This document shows positions 51,156 to 59,807 of a stretch of 64,000 nucleotides of DNA, piece by piece. The stretch is from assembly GCF_037094685.1 (NCBI RefSeq), contig NZ_CP146614.1, positions 2,914,001 through 2,978,000 of the forward strand, read 5' to 3'. This DNA is from Massilia sp. METH4. Its GTDB lineage: Bacteria; Pseudomonadota; Gammaproteobacteria; Burkholderiales; Burkholderiaceae_D. The position numbers and the translations under genes are program-made. The notes below the pieces were generated by a model. That model saw only the letters and a list, made by a program, of their open reading frames with translations. It had not been told where the DNA came from and searched no databases. Numbering within the stretch: the first letter of the stretch is position 1; the number at the start of each line of letters is the position of its first letter.

Positions 51156-52637
51156 ATGCACAAAGCAGTCACCACCCCGCGCATCCTCGCCGCCGCCCTC
51201 GTGGCGGCTTTTGCCTGCGGCGCCCACGCCAGGGGCGGCAATGAAGACATCGTCAAGCGCCATTTCGCCACGCTGGTCGCCAGCCCGGCGAAAACGGCCG
51301 AACTGACGATGTTCATGACGATGATGCCGAAGGGCGGCGACCTGCACCACCATTACTCGGGCGCGATCTACGCCGAGCAATACCTGGAGTGGGTGGACAA
51401 GCAGGGCTACTGCGTCAACAAGACCAACTTCCGCATCAGTAGCGACAAGGCCACGCTCGATGCGGAGCGCGCCAAGCCCGCACCGCTGCGCACCTGCGTC
51501 TCCGGTGCCGACCTGGTGGCGGACAACGATACCTACCGCAAGCTGCTGCAGAAGTGGTCGACGCTGGACTTCCATAACCACGGCGCCGACCAGGCACCCC
51601 CTGACCAGACGTTCTTCGACACGTTCGGCTACTTCGGCCCCGTGGCCTCCACCAATACCAACGAAGGACTGCGCACGCTGAAGGCGCGCGCGATCGCCGA
51701 GAACCTGTCGTACATCGAAACGATCTTCGAGCTGGCGCCGATGACGCCGGACGAAGCGTTCGACAAGCTCGTTTCCGCTCCGGGCATGCAGCCGGCGCAG
51801 TTCGACGCCGCATTGGCGAAGTTCACCGCCCAGCTGGAATCCAATCCCTCCTTCGCGCGCGGCATCACCGACTACATCGCCAATGTGGAAAAGAGCGCCG
51901 CCGGCATCGACGACGAGCGCTTCACCATGCGCTACCAGCCGTATGTGTTGCGTTTCCTGTCGCCGTCCGCCGTGTTCTCGCAGATGCTGGCCAGCTTCAA
52001 GCTCGCGCAGGCGAACCCTTTGATCGTGGGCGTGAATATCGTGGGCCAGGAAAGCCTGCATGTCTCGATGCGCGACTACAGCATGCATATGCGCATGTTC
52101 CGCTTCCTGAAGGCGAAGTATCCGGAGGTGAAGACGGCGCTGCACGCCGGCGAGCTGCGCCTCGGCATCGTGCCGCCGGAAGGGCTGACCTTCCACATCG
52201 GCGAGGCAGTGAATGTCGCCGGCGCCAATCGCATCGGGCACGGCATCGACATCGCGCACGAGAAGAACGCGCTGGCGCTCATGAAGACGATGCGCGAGCG
52301 GCGCATCCCGGTCGAAGTGAACCTCACCAGCAACGAATTCATCCTGGGCGTGAAGAACGAGGAGCATCCGGTCGAGCTGTACCGCCGCTATGGCGTGCCA
52401 TTCGTGATCTCCACCGACGATGCCGGCGTCACCCGCCACAGCCTGTCGAACGAATACGTGCTGTTCGCCACGCGCTACAAGACCGACTACGCGGAAGTGA
52501 AAAAGCTGTCGTACGACAGCATCCGCTACGCCTTCCTGGCGGAGGGCGATCGCAAGCGGCTCTTGAAGCAGCTTGATGAGCGGTTCGCGAAGTTCGAGGC
52601 GGAGATTGCGGCGGCGGCCAACGCGGCTGGCACGTAG
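51156..52637 (+). CDS. Exported adenosine deaminase (ADGF-like)
   Basis: The 493-residue protein has a signal peptide (MHKAVTTPRILAAALVAAFACGAHA) and the adenosine deaminase fold with metal motif GGDLHHHYSGA (His64-66), GELRL with the catalytic Glu in ALHAGELRLG, NRIGHGID and the FVISTDDAGVTR Asp pair. It is larger than the cytoplasmic enzymes (about 340 residues) and resembles secreted ADGF/adenosine deaminases with an extra N-terminal domain. It would turn extracellular or periplasmic adenosine into inosine. ATG 51156 is chosen over TTG 51141 because of the signal peptide and purine-rich leader. It is co-directional with guaD, 29 nt away. Confidence 0.9.
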   Translation: MHKAVTTPRILAAALVAAFACGAHARGGNEDIVKRHFATLVASPAKTAELTMFMTMMPKGGDLHHHYSGAIYAEQYLEWVDKQGYCVNKTNFRISSDKATLDAERAKPAPLRTCVSGADLVADNDTYRKLLQKWSTLDFHNHGADQAPPDQTFFDTFGYFGPVASTNTNEGLRTLKARAIAENLSYIETIFELAPMTPDEAFDKLVSAPGMQPAQFDAALAKFTAQLESNPSFARGITDYIANVEKSAAGIDDERFTMRYQPYVLRFLSPSAVFSQMLASFKLAQANPLIVGVNIVGQESLHVSMRDYSMHMRMFRFLKAKYPEVKTALHAGELRLGIVPPEGLTFHIGEAVNVAGANRIGHGIDIAHEKNALALMKTMRERRIPVEVNLTSNEFILGVKNEEHPVELYRRYGVPFVISTDDAGVTRHSLSNEYVLFATRYKTDYAEVKKLSYDSIRYAFLAEGDRKRLLKQLDERFAKFEAEIAAAANAAGT

Positions 52638-52686
52638 GGATATCCCCGGCCCCACGCCGGCGCCGGCCAGCGGCTTCACCGGGCCT

Positions 52687-52809
52687 GGTGTCGTACACTA
52701 TTTTCCTTCGGAAAATAGTGTACGACACCGGTTTTCTCTCGAAGCAACGATGTCAGCCGAGAAGAATCGGTGTCGTACACCTTTTCCTTCGGAAAAGATG
52801 TACGACACC
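52687..52809. repeat. Composite double-palindrome element, copy 3
   Basis: Palindrome 1 has perfect 20-bp arms (52687-52706 and 52710-52729, tip TTC), a 39-nt spacer, then palindrome 2 with 19-bp arms (52769-52787 and 52791-52809, one mismatch). The 16-mer CGACACCGGTTTTCTC is at 52723-52738. The arm sequence GGTGTCGTACAC is shared with copy 2. It follows the adenosine deaminase gene and may terminate that operon, but there is no T tract. Confidence 0.9.
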
Positions 52810-53058
52810 AGGGCAACTCTTACGCACCCATCAAGGTCTTGCACAATTGGCTAAACTTCCTGCCAACTGTGTGGCCTTTGCGCTACATTTTTGTAGTACG
52901 CACGCACCGTTTTAGTTATTTCCAAATGAAATAATTTCACTCAACCGTGCCGCATTTATAATCCGCCCGTCAGCTCCCCCCGAGAGAAACCTCACTTTCA
53001 CAGCATTCCAACGCTCGACTTATATCGAGCGCGAATAAATGCGCTTGCAAAATCGAAT

Positions 53059-53076
53059 TTGTCACGATTTTGTCGC
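53059..53076 (+). promoter_or_regulatory. Candidate distal Pho box, two units
   Basis: TTGTCAC-GATT-TTGTCGC shows two 7-mers in an 11-bp period, like the PhoB recognition unit. Weaker than the downstream site. Confidence 0.45.
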
Positions 53077-53129
53077 TCATGCATAGTTGATTGGAAGCTA
53101 TGACATATTAATGCCACCCCATGTTTCCG

Positions 53130-53162
53130 GTGTCATCAACGTGTCATAAAGGTGTCACGGCT
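53130..53162 (+). promoter_or_regulatory. Pho-box-like site, three tandem 11-bp units
   Basis: GTGTCAT-CAAC / GTGTCAT-AAAG / GTGTCAC-GGCT starts at 53130, 53141 and 53152. PhoB binds tandem 11-bp direct repeats with a conserved CTGTCAT-like 7-mer, and its box replaces the -35 element. A -10-like TATACA begins 10 nt after the last unit, the expected distance. The receptor gene starts 132 nt downstream. Confidence 0.65.
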
Positions 53163-53171
53163 GTGAAATTG

Positions 53172-53177
53172 TATACA
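53172..53177 (+). promoter_or_regulatory. -10 element of the receptor promoter
   Basis: TATACA lies about 10 nt after the tandem Pho-box-like repeats, inside the palindromic word TTGTATACAG. Confidence 0.5.
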
Positions 53178-53294
53178 GCTAAACTTTCGGGTCGGCTAAG
53201 CAGTTTGCATCACAAAGTAAAGCGTGGCGGCAGGTGCGGGTCCACCCGATCCTCATCGAACCGCCAATAAATTCGTCCATTTTGGGGTTAAACA

Positions 53295-56200
53295 ATGATG
53301 AATCACAAACGGCTCCGGCTTACGCAGATCGCGCTGAGCCTGTCTATCGCACTGGCTGCGGCACCGGCCATGGCTCAGAATACGACGTCCGCCATTGGCG
53401 GCCGTATCTCGAGCCCTGACGGTACCCCTGCCGCCGGCGCACAGGTCACCATCGTGCACGTGGAATCCGGTTCCGTCAGCAATGTCACGACCGATGCGGA
53501 AGGCCGCTACGTCGCGCGCGGCCTGCGCGTAGGCGGTCCGTACACCATCACGATCACGAAAAATGGCGTGACCGAAAAGCGTGAAGGCGTGTTCATCGCC
53601 CTGGCGGAAACGGCGAGCGTGGACGCGCAGCTGGGCCAGGCGATGCAGACCGTGACCGTGACGGGCACCAATGTGCGCAACGACCGCTTCTCGAAGACGG
53701 CGATGGGCACGGGCACCAATATCGGCCCGACGGAACTGGCGATCCAGGCATCGATCCAGCGCAACCTGCAGGACTACGCACGTACCGACCCCCGCGTGTC
53801 GCAGACCGACAAGGAGCGCGGCGAAATCTCCGTGGCCGGCCAGAACAGCCGCTACAACTCGCTGACCATCGACGGCGTGGCCGTCTCCGACACGTTCGGC
53901 CTGGAAGCTTCCGGCTCCCCGACCGCCAAGCAGCCGATCTCGATCGAAGCGATCCAGTCGGTGCAGGTGAACGTGGCCAACTACGACGTCACGCAGAAGG
54001 GCTACACGGGCGGCAACATCAACGCCGTGACCAAGTCCGGCACCAACGATGTGCGCGGCAGCGTCTACTACGTCTTCCGTAACGACAAGACGGCCGGCGA
54101 GCGCTTCAACGCCACCGACGGCACCTACTACGATCCGGCCAAGTTCAAGGAAACGACCAAGGGCGCGACCGTGGGCGGCCCGCTGATCAAGGACAAGCTG
54201 TTCATCTTCGCCAACTACGAAAAGCTGGAATCGACCCGCTCCGCGCCGACCTACGGCCCGATCGGCAGCTCGATGACCAACGTGGGCGTGACGCAGGAAG
54301 CGATCGACCAGGCGCGCTCGATCGCCCAGGCGCGCTATGGCATCGACATCGGCAGCTCGCAGGTACCGGGCGGCACGATGCTGTCCGTGACCGACAAGCT
54401 GCTGAAGCTCGACTGGAACATCAGCGACGACCATCGCGCCATGTTCCGCTGGTCCAAGACCGAGCAAAGCGAGCCGTTCTTCGCCGGCCTGACCTCGACC
54501 GGCATCTCGCTGAACTCGCAGTGGTACCAGCAGAACAAGGTCATCGAGACCAAGGTCGCGCAACTGACCTCGGACTGGACGCCGACGTTCTCGACCGAAG
54601 TGAAATTCTCCACGCGCGACTATGACAGCGTGCCGACCGTGAATGCGCAACTGCCGACCGTGGGCCTGCGCTTCTCCGGCACCTTGCCGGCGGGTGCACC
54701 CGCCAGCCTGGGCACCAGCAACCGCTTCATCAACTTCGGTACCGACAACAGCCGCCAGCGCAACGTGCTCGGCACCAAGACCGACGACGTCTACGTGGGT
54801 GCCAACTGGCTGCTGGGCGACCATGAAGTGAAGTTCGGCGCCGACTACCAGAAGAACGAGATCTACAACGCGTTCCTGCAGAACGTGTATGGCAACTACA
54901 CGTTTGCATGTCAGACAGGCTTGAGCTACGAGTTCCTCGGCAATACCGTGCTTACCAGCACGACCAACGGCGGCACTGTCAATGGCGGCTGCAATAACCC
55001 GACCCAGATGCAGCAAGCCGTGCTGGAAAACTTCCGCCGCGGCCGCCCGCTGTCCTACCAGTACCAGGTGGCCAATGCCGGTTACTCGCTGGAAGACGCG
55101 GTAGCCCGTTTCACGATGAAGAACACCGGTGTGTTTGTGCAGGATACCTGGACCGTGACCCCGCGCCTGACCGTGATGGCTGGTGTACGTGTGGACAAGA
55201 TCGATGTGCCAGAGCGTCCGCTGGCCAATGCCTCTCTCGCTGCCGCGCCCGGCCCGGTCGTGAACGGCCGTGTCACCGGCGGTTTCGGCATCGACAACAC
55301 CAACACGCTGGATGGCCAGAAGCTGTGGCAGCCGCGCGTGGGCTTCAACTACAACTTCGACACCGCACGCCGCACGCAGATCCGCGGTGGCGCCGGCCTG
55401 TTCCAGGGCGCCGCGATGAGCGTCTGGCTGGGTAACCCGTTCCAGAACGCCGGCGTGGCCACGGCGACGATCGGTTGCGGTATCAGCGGCTTTGAGAACT
55501 GCCCGACCGGTGGCGGGACGTACAGCGCGGACATTAACAACCAGCCGCGCTTCCCGGGCACGCCGTCCGCCTCGTCCGTGGACGTACTGGCCGCCGGCCT
55601 GCGCCAGCCTGCCGTCTGGAAGATGAACCTTGCTGTGGATCACGAGCTGCCTTGGTACGGCATCACCGTGGGCGCGGAATTCCTGAAGACGAACGCGCGC
55701 GACGCCATCTACTACCGCAACCTGAACATCGGCGCGCCGACCGCTGTCGGCTCCGACGGGCGTGAGCTGTACTACACGACCGCGGGTTACGACCGCCAGT
55801 GCTGGGACGCCAGCGGCAACAGCATCACGACCGGCAACTGCAGCAGCCTGCGCTCGCGCTCCCTGTCGAACCGCGGCTTCAACAACGTGCTGGTCGCCAC
55901 CAATACGAAGAAGGGCGGCAGCAACGTGGCCACGCTGCAGCTGAGCCGTCCGATGAGCGGCGGCTGGGCATGGAACGCGGCCTACACCTACACCGAGTCG
56001 AAGGAAGTGTCGCCGCTGACGTCGTCCACGTCGAACTCGAACTGGTCGGGCCGTTCCGTATTCAACCCGAACGAGGAAGTGGAAGCCAATTCCAGCTACC
56101 TGGTGAAGGACCGCATCAGCGCCTCGCTGAGCTTCCAGAAGCGCTTCTTCGGCACCTACCGCACCACCTTCGGCACGTTCTATGAAGGCCGTTCGGGCAA

Positions 56201-56726
56201 GCCGTTCAGCTGGACCTTCAACAACGACGCCAACGGCGACGGCCTGGCCGGCAACGACCTGATGTACATCCCGACGGCCTTCGGTTCCGGCGAAGTCGTG
56301 TTCCGTGGCGACACTGCCACCAACCATGCCAACGAAGAGCGTTTCTGGGCCATCGTGAACCAGTACCGCGGCCTGCGCAATTCGACGGGCGGCGTGGTGA
56401 AGCGTAACAACAGCTTCTCGAACTGGACCAACAACTTCGACGTGCGCGTGTCGCAGGAGATTCCGGGCCTGTGGCAAGGCCACAAGGGCGTGTTCACGCT
56501 GGACATTCTGAACTTCGGCAACCTGCTGAACAAGAAGTGGGGCCGCATCAACGAGGTGGCGTTCCAGGCCAACGGGGCGCAGGCACGCTCCTTCGTGGAC
56601 GTCGTCGGCCTCGAAGGCGGCAAGTACATCTACGCGATGCGCGACAAGGTGGAAGACCTGACCGTGCGCCAGGAAAAGGGCGAATCGCAGTGGGCCCTGC
56701 AGGCTACCGTCAAGTACGAATTCTAA
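53295..56726 (+). CDS. Large TonB-dependent receptor, Oar-like with carboxypeptidase-regulatory domain
   Basis: The 1143-residue outer-membrane protein has a signal peptide (QIALSLSIALAAAPAMAQ), a CarboxypepD_reg-like beta-sandwich (about residues 30-115, GGRISSPDGTPAAGAQVTIV and GRYVARGLRVGGPYTITI), a plug (about 120-250, with NSRYNSLTIDGVAVSDTFGLEA and NVANYDVTQKGYTGGNINAV) and a very large barrel ending TVKYEF with terminal Phe. This is the Oar-like class, often used for large substrates such as polysaccharides, peptides or nucleic-acid fragments. A Pho-box-like promoter precedes it and an exported nuclease operon follows, so nucleic-acid-derived phosphate compounds are the best guess for the substrate. 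ATG at 53295 and 53298 are equivalent. Confidence 0.9.
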   Translation: MMNHKRLRLTQIALSLSIALAAAPAMAQNTTSAIGGRISSPDGTPAAGAQVTIVHVESGSVSNVTTDAEGRYVARGLRVGGPYTITITKNGVTEKREGVFIALAETASVDAQLGQAMQTVTVTGTNVRNDRFSKTAMGTGTNIGPTELAIQASIQRNLQDYARTDPRVSQTDKERGEISVAGQNSRYNSLTIDGVAVSDTFGLEASGSPTAKQPISIEAIQSVQVNVANYDVTQKGYTGGNINAVTKSGTNDVRGSVYYVFRNDKTAGERFNATDGTYYDPAKFKETTKGATVGGPLIKDKLFIFANYEKLESTRSAPTYGPIGSSMTNVGVTQEAIDQARSIAQARYGIDIGSSQVPGGTMLSVTDKLLKLDWNISDDHRAMFRWSKTEQSEPFFAGLTSTGISLNSQWYQQNKVIETKVAQLTSDWTPTFSTEVKFSTRDYDSVPTVNAQLPTVGLRFSGTLPAGAPASLGTSNRFINFGTDNSRQRNVLGTKTDDVYVGANWLLGDHEVKFGADYQKNEIYNAFLQNVYGNYTFACQTGLSYEFLGNTVLTSTTNGGTVNGGCNNPTQMQQAVLENFRRGRPLSYQYQVANAGYSLEDAVARFTMKNTGVFVQDTWTVTPRLTVMAGVRVDKIDVPERPLANASLAAAPGPVVNGRVTGGFGIDNTNTLDGQKLWQPRVGFNYNFDTARRTQIRGGAGLFQGAAMSVWLGNPFQNAGVATATIGCGISGFENCPTGGGTYSADINNQPRFPGTPSASSVDVLAAGLRQPAVWKMNLAVDHELPWYGITVGAEFLKTNARDAIYYRNLNIGAPTAVGSDGRELYYTTAGYDRQCWDASGNSITTGNCSSLRSRSLSNRGFNNVLVATNTKKGGSNVATLQLSRPMSGGWAWNAAYTYTESKEVSPLTSSTSNSNWSGRSVFNPNEEVEANSSYLVKDRISASLSFQKRFFGTYRTTFGTFYEGRSGKPFSWTFNNDANGDGLAGNDLMYIPTAFGSGEVVFRGDTATNHANEERFWAIVNQYRGLRNSTGGVVKRNNSFSNWTNNFDVRVSQEIPGLWQGHKGVFTLDILNFGNLLNKKWGRINEVAFQANGAQARSFVDVVGLEGGKYIYAMRDKVEDLTVRQEKGESQWALQATVKYEF

Positions 56727-56754
56727 GGTTCGTATCGGCTTAGCCTGACACCGG

Positions 56755-56782
56755 AAGCCGGCACGCAAGTGCCGGCTTTTTT
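56755..56782 (+). terminator. Rho-independent terminator of the large TonB receptor
   Basis: AAGCCGGCAC-GCAA-GTGCCGGCTT is a perfect 10-bp stem followed by a T run. It separates the receptor from the nuclease operon. Confidence 0.95.
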
Positions 56783-56875
56783 CACGTCTGTAACACAAGG
56801 TATCAGCGTGCCGCCGGCGCTGTTTTCGCTCGGCAGGCACCGGTACAATACACGGTCACGTCTCACATCTTTCCC

Positions 56876-58570
56876 ATGAAATCTTCACTGCACACCCTGG
56901 CCCTGGCCGCCGCGCTGACCGCGCTGGCCGGCTGCGCCACGCCGCCATCGCAACCCACCGGTGCCACGGCGGCGGAGATCAACCTGGTCGCAATCAACGA
57001 CCTGCACGGCAACCTCGAAGCGACAAAATTCACCTACACGGGCACGGGCGATGCGAAGCCGCGCACGGTGATGGCCGGCGGCATCGACACGATCGCCGGC
57101 GCCCTGCAGCAATGGCGCAAGGAAGACGGCGAACTGCTGCTGGTCGGCGCCGGCGACATGGTGGGCGCCAGCCCGGCGCTGTCGGCCATGTGGGCCGACG
57201 AACCGACCATCGCCGCGCTGGACATGCTGGGGCTCACGGTAACGTCGGCCGGCAACCATGAATTCGACCAGGGCCGCAAGGAACTGCTGCGCCAGCAGCA
57301 CGGCGGCTGCGACTCGCCGCGGCCCGAGAAGGCTTGCCAGTTCGCGCCGCAATACGGCGGCGCGAATTTCGGCTACCTGGCCGCCAACGTGGTGGAGGCG
57401 GGCAGCGCGAAGACTCTGCTGCCGCCCTACCGCATACTGGAAGCGAAGGGTGTGAAGATCGCCTTCATCGGTGCCGTGCTGAAGGACACGGCGGAAGTCG
57501 TCGCCGCCTCCGGCATCGCCGGCCTGCAATTCCTCGACGAAGCCGATGCCGTGAACCGCCTGCTGCCGGAGCTGCGCAAGCAGGGCGTGGGCGCCTTCGT
57601 CGTGCTGATCCACCAGGGTGGCCGTACCGAATCGGCATTCGACAAGCGCTATTGCGACAACCTCGAGGGCGACATCCTGCCGGTCGTGAAGCGCCTCGAC
57701 CCTGCCGTGAAGCTCGTGATCAGCGGCCACTCGCACAAGGGTTACCTGTGCAAGGTGGACGGCAAGGTCGTGACGCAGGCCCAGATGGGCGGCCACATGC
57801 TGTCGCGCATCAAGCTGATGGTGGACAAGGCCACCGGCAAGATCGTGGACGTCGATGCCCGCAACATCGTGATCGAGCAGGGCGCGTATCCGGCCGAACC
57901 GAAGATGGCCGCCTACCTGGCCGACGTGCGCGAGCGCAGCAACCGCGAGCTGGCCAGGCCTGTGGCGCGCATCGCCGCGCCCGTTGTCTCGCGGGATGCC
58001 GACGGCGCCGATGAATCGGCCCTCGGCAACCTGATCGCCGATGCCACCCTGCAGGCGGGCCGGCCGTTCGGCGCGCAGATCGCCTTCATGAATCGGGGCG
58101 GCATCCGCCAGAACCTGGAAACGGGACCGGGCAATGTGGTGTCGAAGGGCCAGGCCCTGGCCACGCTGCCGTTCGCGAACACGCTGGTGGTGATGGACCT
58201 GACGGGCGCGCAGCTGCGCACGCTGCTCGAGCAGCAGTGGGTGGGCGACAAGGTCGAGGTGCGCGGGCTGTTGCAGGTGTCCGAAGGCTTCACCTACCGC
58301 TATGACCTGCGCAAGCCCGAGGGCGCGCGCGTGCTGGACGTGACCGTGAACGGAGCGCCGCTGGACGACGGCGCCACCTATCGCGTCGCCGTCAACAATT
58401 TCCTGGCGGGCGGCAATGACGCCTTCCCCGTCTTCGCCAAGGGCACCAACCGTGCCGAGACGGGCATCCGCGATATCGACACGCTGACCGATTACCTGGC
58501 GAACGCCGAACGGCAGGGCCAACCTGTCGGCGCGGCGCCGGCGCAACCGCGCATCGTGCGCGTCAAGTAA
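56876..58570 (+). CDS. Lipoprotein 5'-nucleotidase / 2',3'-cyclic phosphodiesterase family
   Basis: The 564-residue protein has a lipobox signal (LTALAGC, lipid-bearing Cys20), so it is probably anchored in the envelope. The metallophosphoesterase domain has INDLHGNLEATKF, AGDMVGASPALSAMW, SAGNHEFDQGRKELL, IHQGGRT and ISGHSHKGYLC. The C-terminal 5'-nucleotidase domain (about 375-550) has MNRGGIRQNLETG and VNNFLAGGNDAFPVF. It releases nucleosides and phosphate from nucleotides. A possible promoter with -10 TACAAT (56844-56849) lies 27 nt upstream. It is followed at 10 nt by the phospholipase-D-type gene. Confidence 0.93.
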   Translation: MKSSLHTLALAAALTALAGCATPPSQPTGATAAEINLVAINDLHGNLEATKFTYTGTGDAKPRTVMAGGIDTIAGALQQWRKEDGELLLVGAGDMVGASPALSAMWADEPTIAALDMLGLTVTSAGNHEFDQGRKELLRQQHGGCDSPRPEKACQFAPQYGGANFGYLAANVVEAGSAKTLLPPYRILEAKGVKIAFIGAVLKDTAEVVAASGIAGLQFLDEADAVNRLLPELRKQGVGAFVVLIHQGGRTESAFDKRYCDNLEGDILPVVKRLDPAVKLVISGHSHKGYLCKVDGKVVTQAQMGGHMLSRIKLMVDKATGKIVDVDARNIVIEQGAYPAEPKMAAYLADVRERSNRELARPVARIAAPVVSRDADGADESALGNLIADATLQAGRPFGAQIAFMNRGGIRQNLETGPGNVVSKGQALATLPFANTLVVMDLTGAQLRTLLEQQWVGDKVEVRGLLQVSEGFTYRYDLRKPEGARVLDVTVNGAPLDDGATYRVAVNNFLAGGNDAFPVFAKGTNRAETGIRDIDTLTDYLANAERQGQPVGAAPAQPRIVRVK

Positions 58571-58580
58571 AGGAGTTCCC

Positions 58581-59807
58581 ATGCGACGCCTCATTCTTGC
58601 TGGTGTGCTGGCCGCCTGCTTCGGCAGCGCCTATGCCGACTTCCGTATCCCTGGCTTCGAACTGGTGCAGACGGCGCCGGTGGAAACCACGCTGGCCAAC
58701 CCCGACCTGCGCGACCCGATCACGGTGTGGTGCGAATTGTTCGACAACGCGAAGACCGATATCGCGATCGGGCAGTTCTATGCGGCCAGCAAGCCGGGCG
58801 CGCCGTTCGAGAAGGTGATCGACCGCCTGGCGGCCGCCGGCGCACGCGGGGTGAAGATCCGCTTCCTGCTCGACAGGAAGGGCATCAACCTGTCGGAGGC
58901 GGCCACGCTGGAGCGCTTGCGCGCGATCCCGAACCTGGAGATGCGCGTGCTCGATTTCGGCCAGCTGACGGGCAACGGCATCATCCATGCCAAGTATGTG
59001 ATCGCTGACGGCAAGCGCGCCTTCGTGGGCAGCCAGAACTTCGACTGGCGCGCCTTCACGCACATCCATGAAACGGGGCTGCTGGTCGACGACGCCACGA
59101 TCGTGGCACAGATCCGCGCGATTTTCGAGCAGGACTGGAATGCGCAGGCGCAGCTGGCGCAGGGCCGTGCGGTGGCACCGTTGCAGCAGAAGTCGGCCAT
59201 GGCGCCGGCGGCCGTGCTGGCGCAGCCGTCCTACCTGCTCGCCAGCCCGGCAAGCTACAACCCGCCAGGCGTGGGCGATTCGGAGACCGGGCTGCCGGCC
59301 CTGCTGGCGCAGGCGAAGGAGGAAGTGCGCGTGCAAATGCTGGACTATGCACCGCTGTCGTATGGCCCGAACGGCACGCGGCCGTACTACGCCGTGATCG
59401 ACAACGCCGTGCGCGCCGCCGCGAACCGCGGCGTGAAGATCAAGCTGATGGTATCGAACTGGAACCTCGAGCCTGTCATGCTGCCGTACCTGAAAAGCCT
59501 GGCCGTGCTGCCGAACGTGGAGATCCGCGTCGTCACCTTGCCGAAGGCGTCCACCGGCTTTATCCCGTTCGCCCGCGTGATGCATTCGAAGACGATGGTT
59601 ATCGACGGCAAGCTGGCCTGGGTGGGCACCAGCAACTGGGCCGGCGGCTACTTCGACCTGTCGCGCAACCTCGAGATCGTGATGCGCAACGAGCAGATGG
59701 CGCGGCGGCTGGCCGCGCTGCAGGAACAGGTGTGGAGCTCGCCGTACGCGCAGCCGCTCGACATCAACAAGAACTACCCGAAACCACAGAAAGCTTCAGA
59801 ACAATGA
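58581..59807 (+). CDS. Exported phospholipase-D-family protein resembling PLD3/PLD4-type exonucleases
   Basis: The 408-residue product has a signal peptide (MRRLILAGVLAACFGSAYA) and two HKD half-sites: first IIHAKYVIADGKRAFVGSQN with His136 and Lys138, second VMHSKTMVIDGKLAWVGTSN with His335 and Lys337. Around the first, SQNFDWRAFTHIHETG, and around the second, GTSNWAGGYF, recall the animal PLD3/PLD4 proteins, which are 5' exonucleases, more than bacterial cardiolipin synthases. It sits between a 5'-nucleotidase and an S1/P1 nuclease with which it overlaps (ATGA), so a nuclease role outside the cytoplasm is likely. Phospholipase activity cannot be excluded. Confidence 0.85.
   Translation: MRRLILAGVLAACFGSAYADFRIPGFELVQTAPVETTLANPDLRDPITVWCELFDNAKTDIAIGQFYAASKPGAPFEKVIDRLAAAGARGVKIRFLLDRKGINLSEAATLERLRAIPNLEMRVLDFGQLTGNGIIHAKYVIADGKRAFVGSQNFDWRAFTHIHETGLLVDDATIVAQIRAIFEQDWNAQAQLAQGRAVAPLQQKSAMAPAAVLAQPSYLLASPASYNPPGVGDSETGLPALLAQAKEEVRVQMLDYAPLSYGPNGTRPYYAVIDNAVRAAANRGVKIKLMVSNWNLEPVMLPYLKSLAVLPNVEIRVVTLPKASTGFIPFARVMHSKTMVIDGKLAWVGTSNWAGGYFDLSRNLEIVMRNEQMARRLAALQEQVWSSPYAQPLDINKNYPKPQKASEQ

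Larger units (their letters stand above)
52810..53294. other. Long regulatory leader of the large TonB receptor
   Basis: The 485 nt is AT-rich compared with the rest of the window and holds no gene. Contents seen: a hairpin CGCTCGA-N6-TCGAGCG (53012-53031), a two-unit Pho-box-like site (53059-53076), a three-unit Pho-box-like site (53130-53162) and a -10-like TATACA (53172-53177). Confidence 0.6.

Noticed and set aside
53253..56840. A 1195-codon open frame on the minus strand across the large TonB receptor
   Set aside because: Shadow of a strongly supported plus-strand gene; composition is unlike any protein family.
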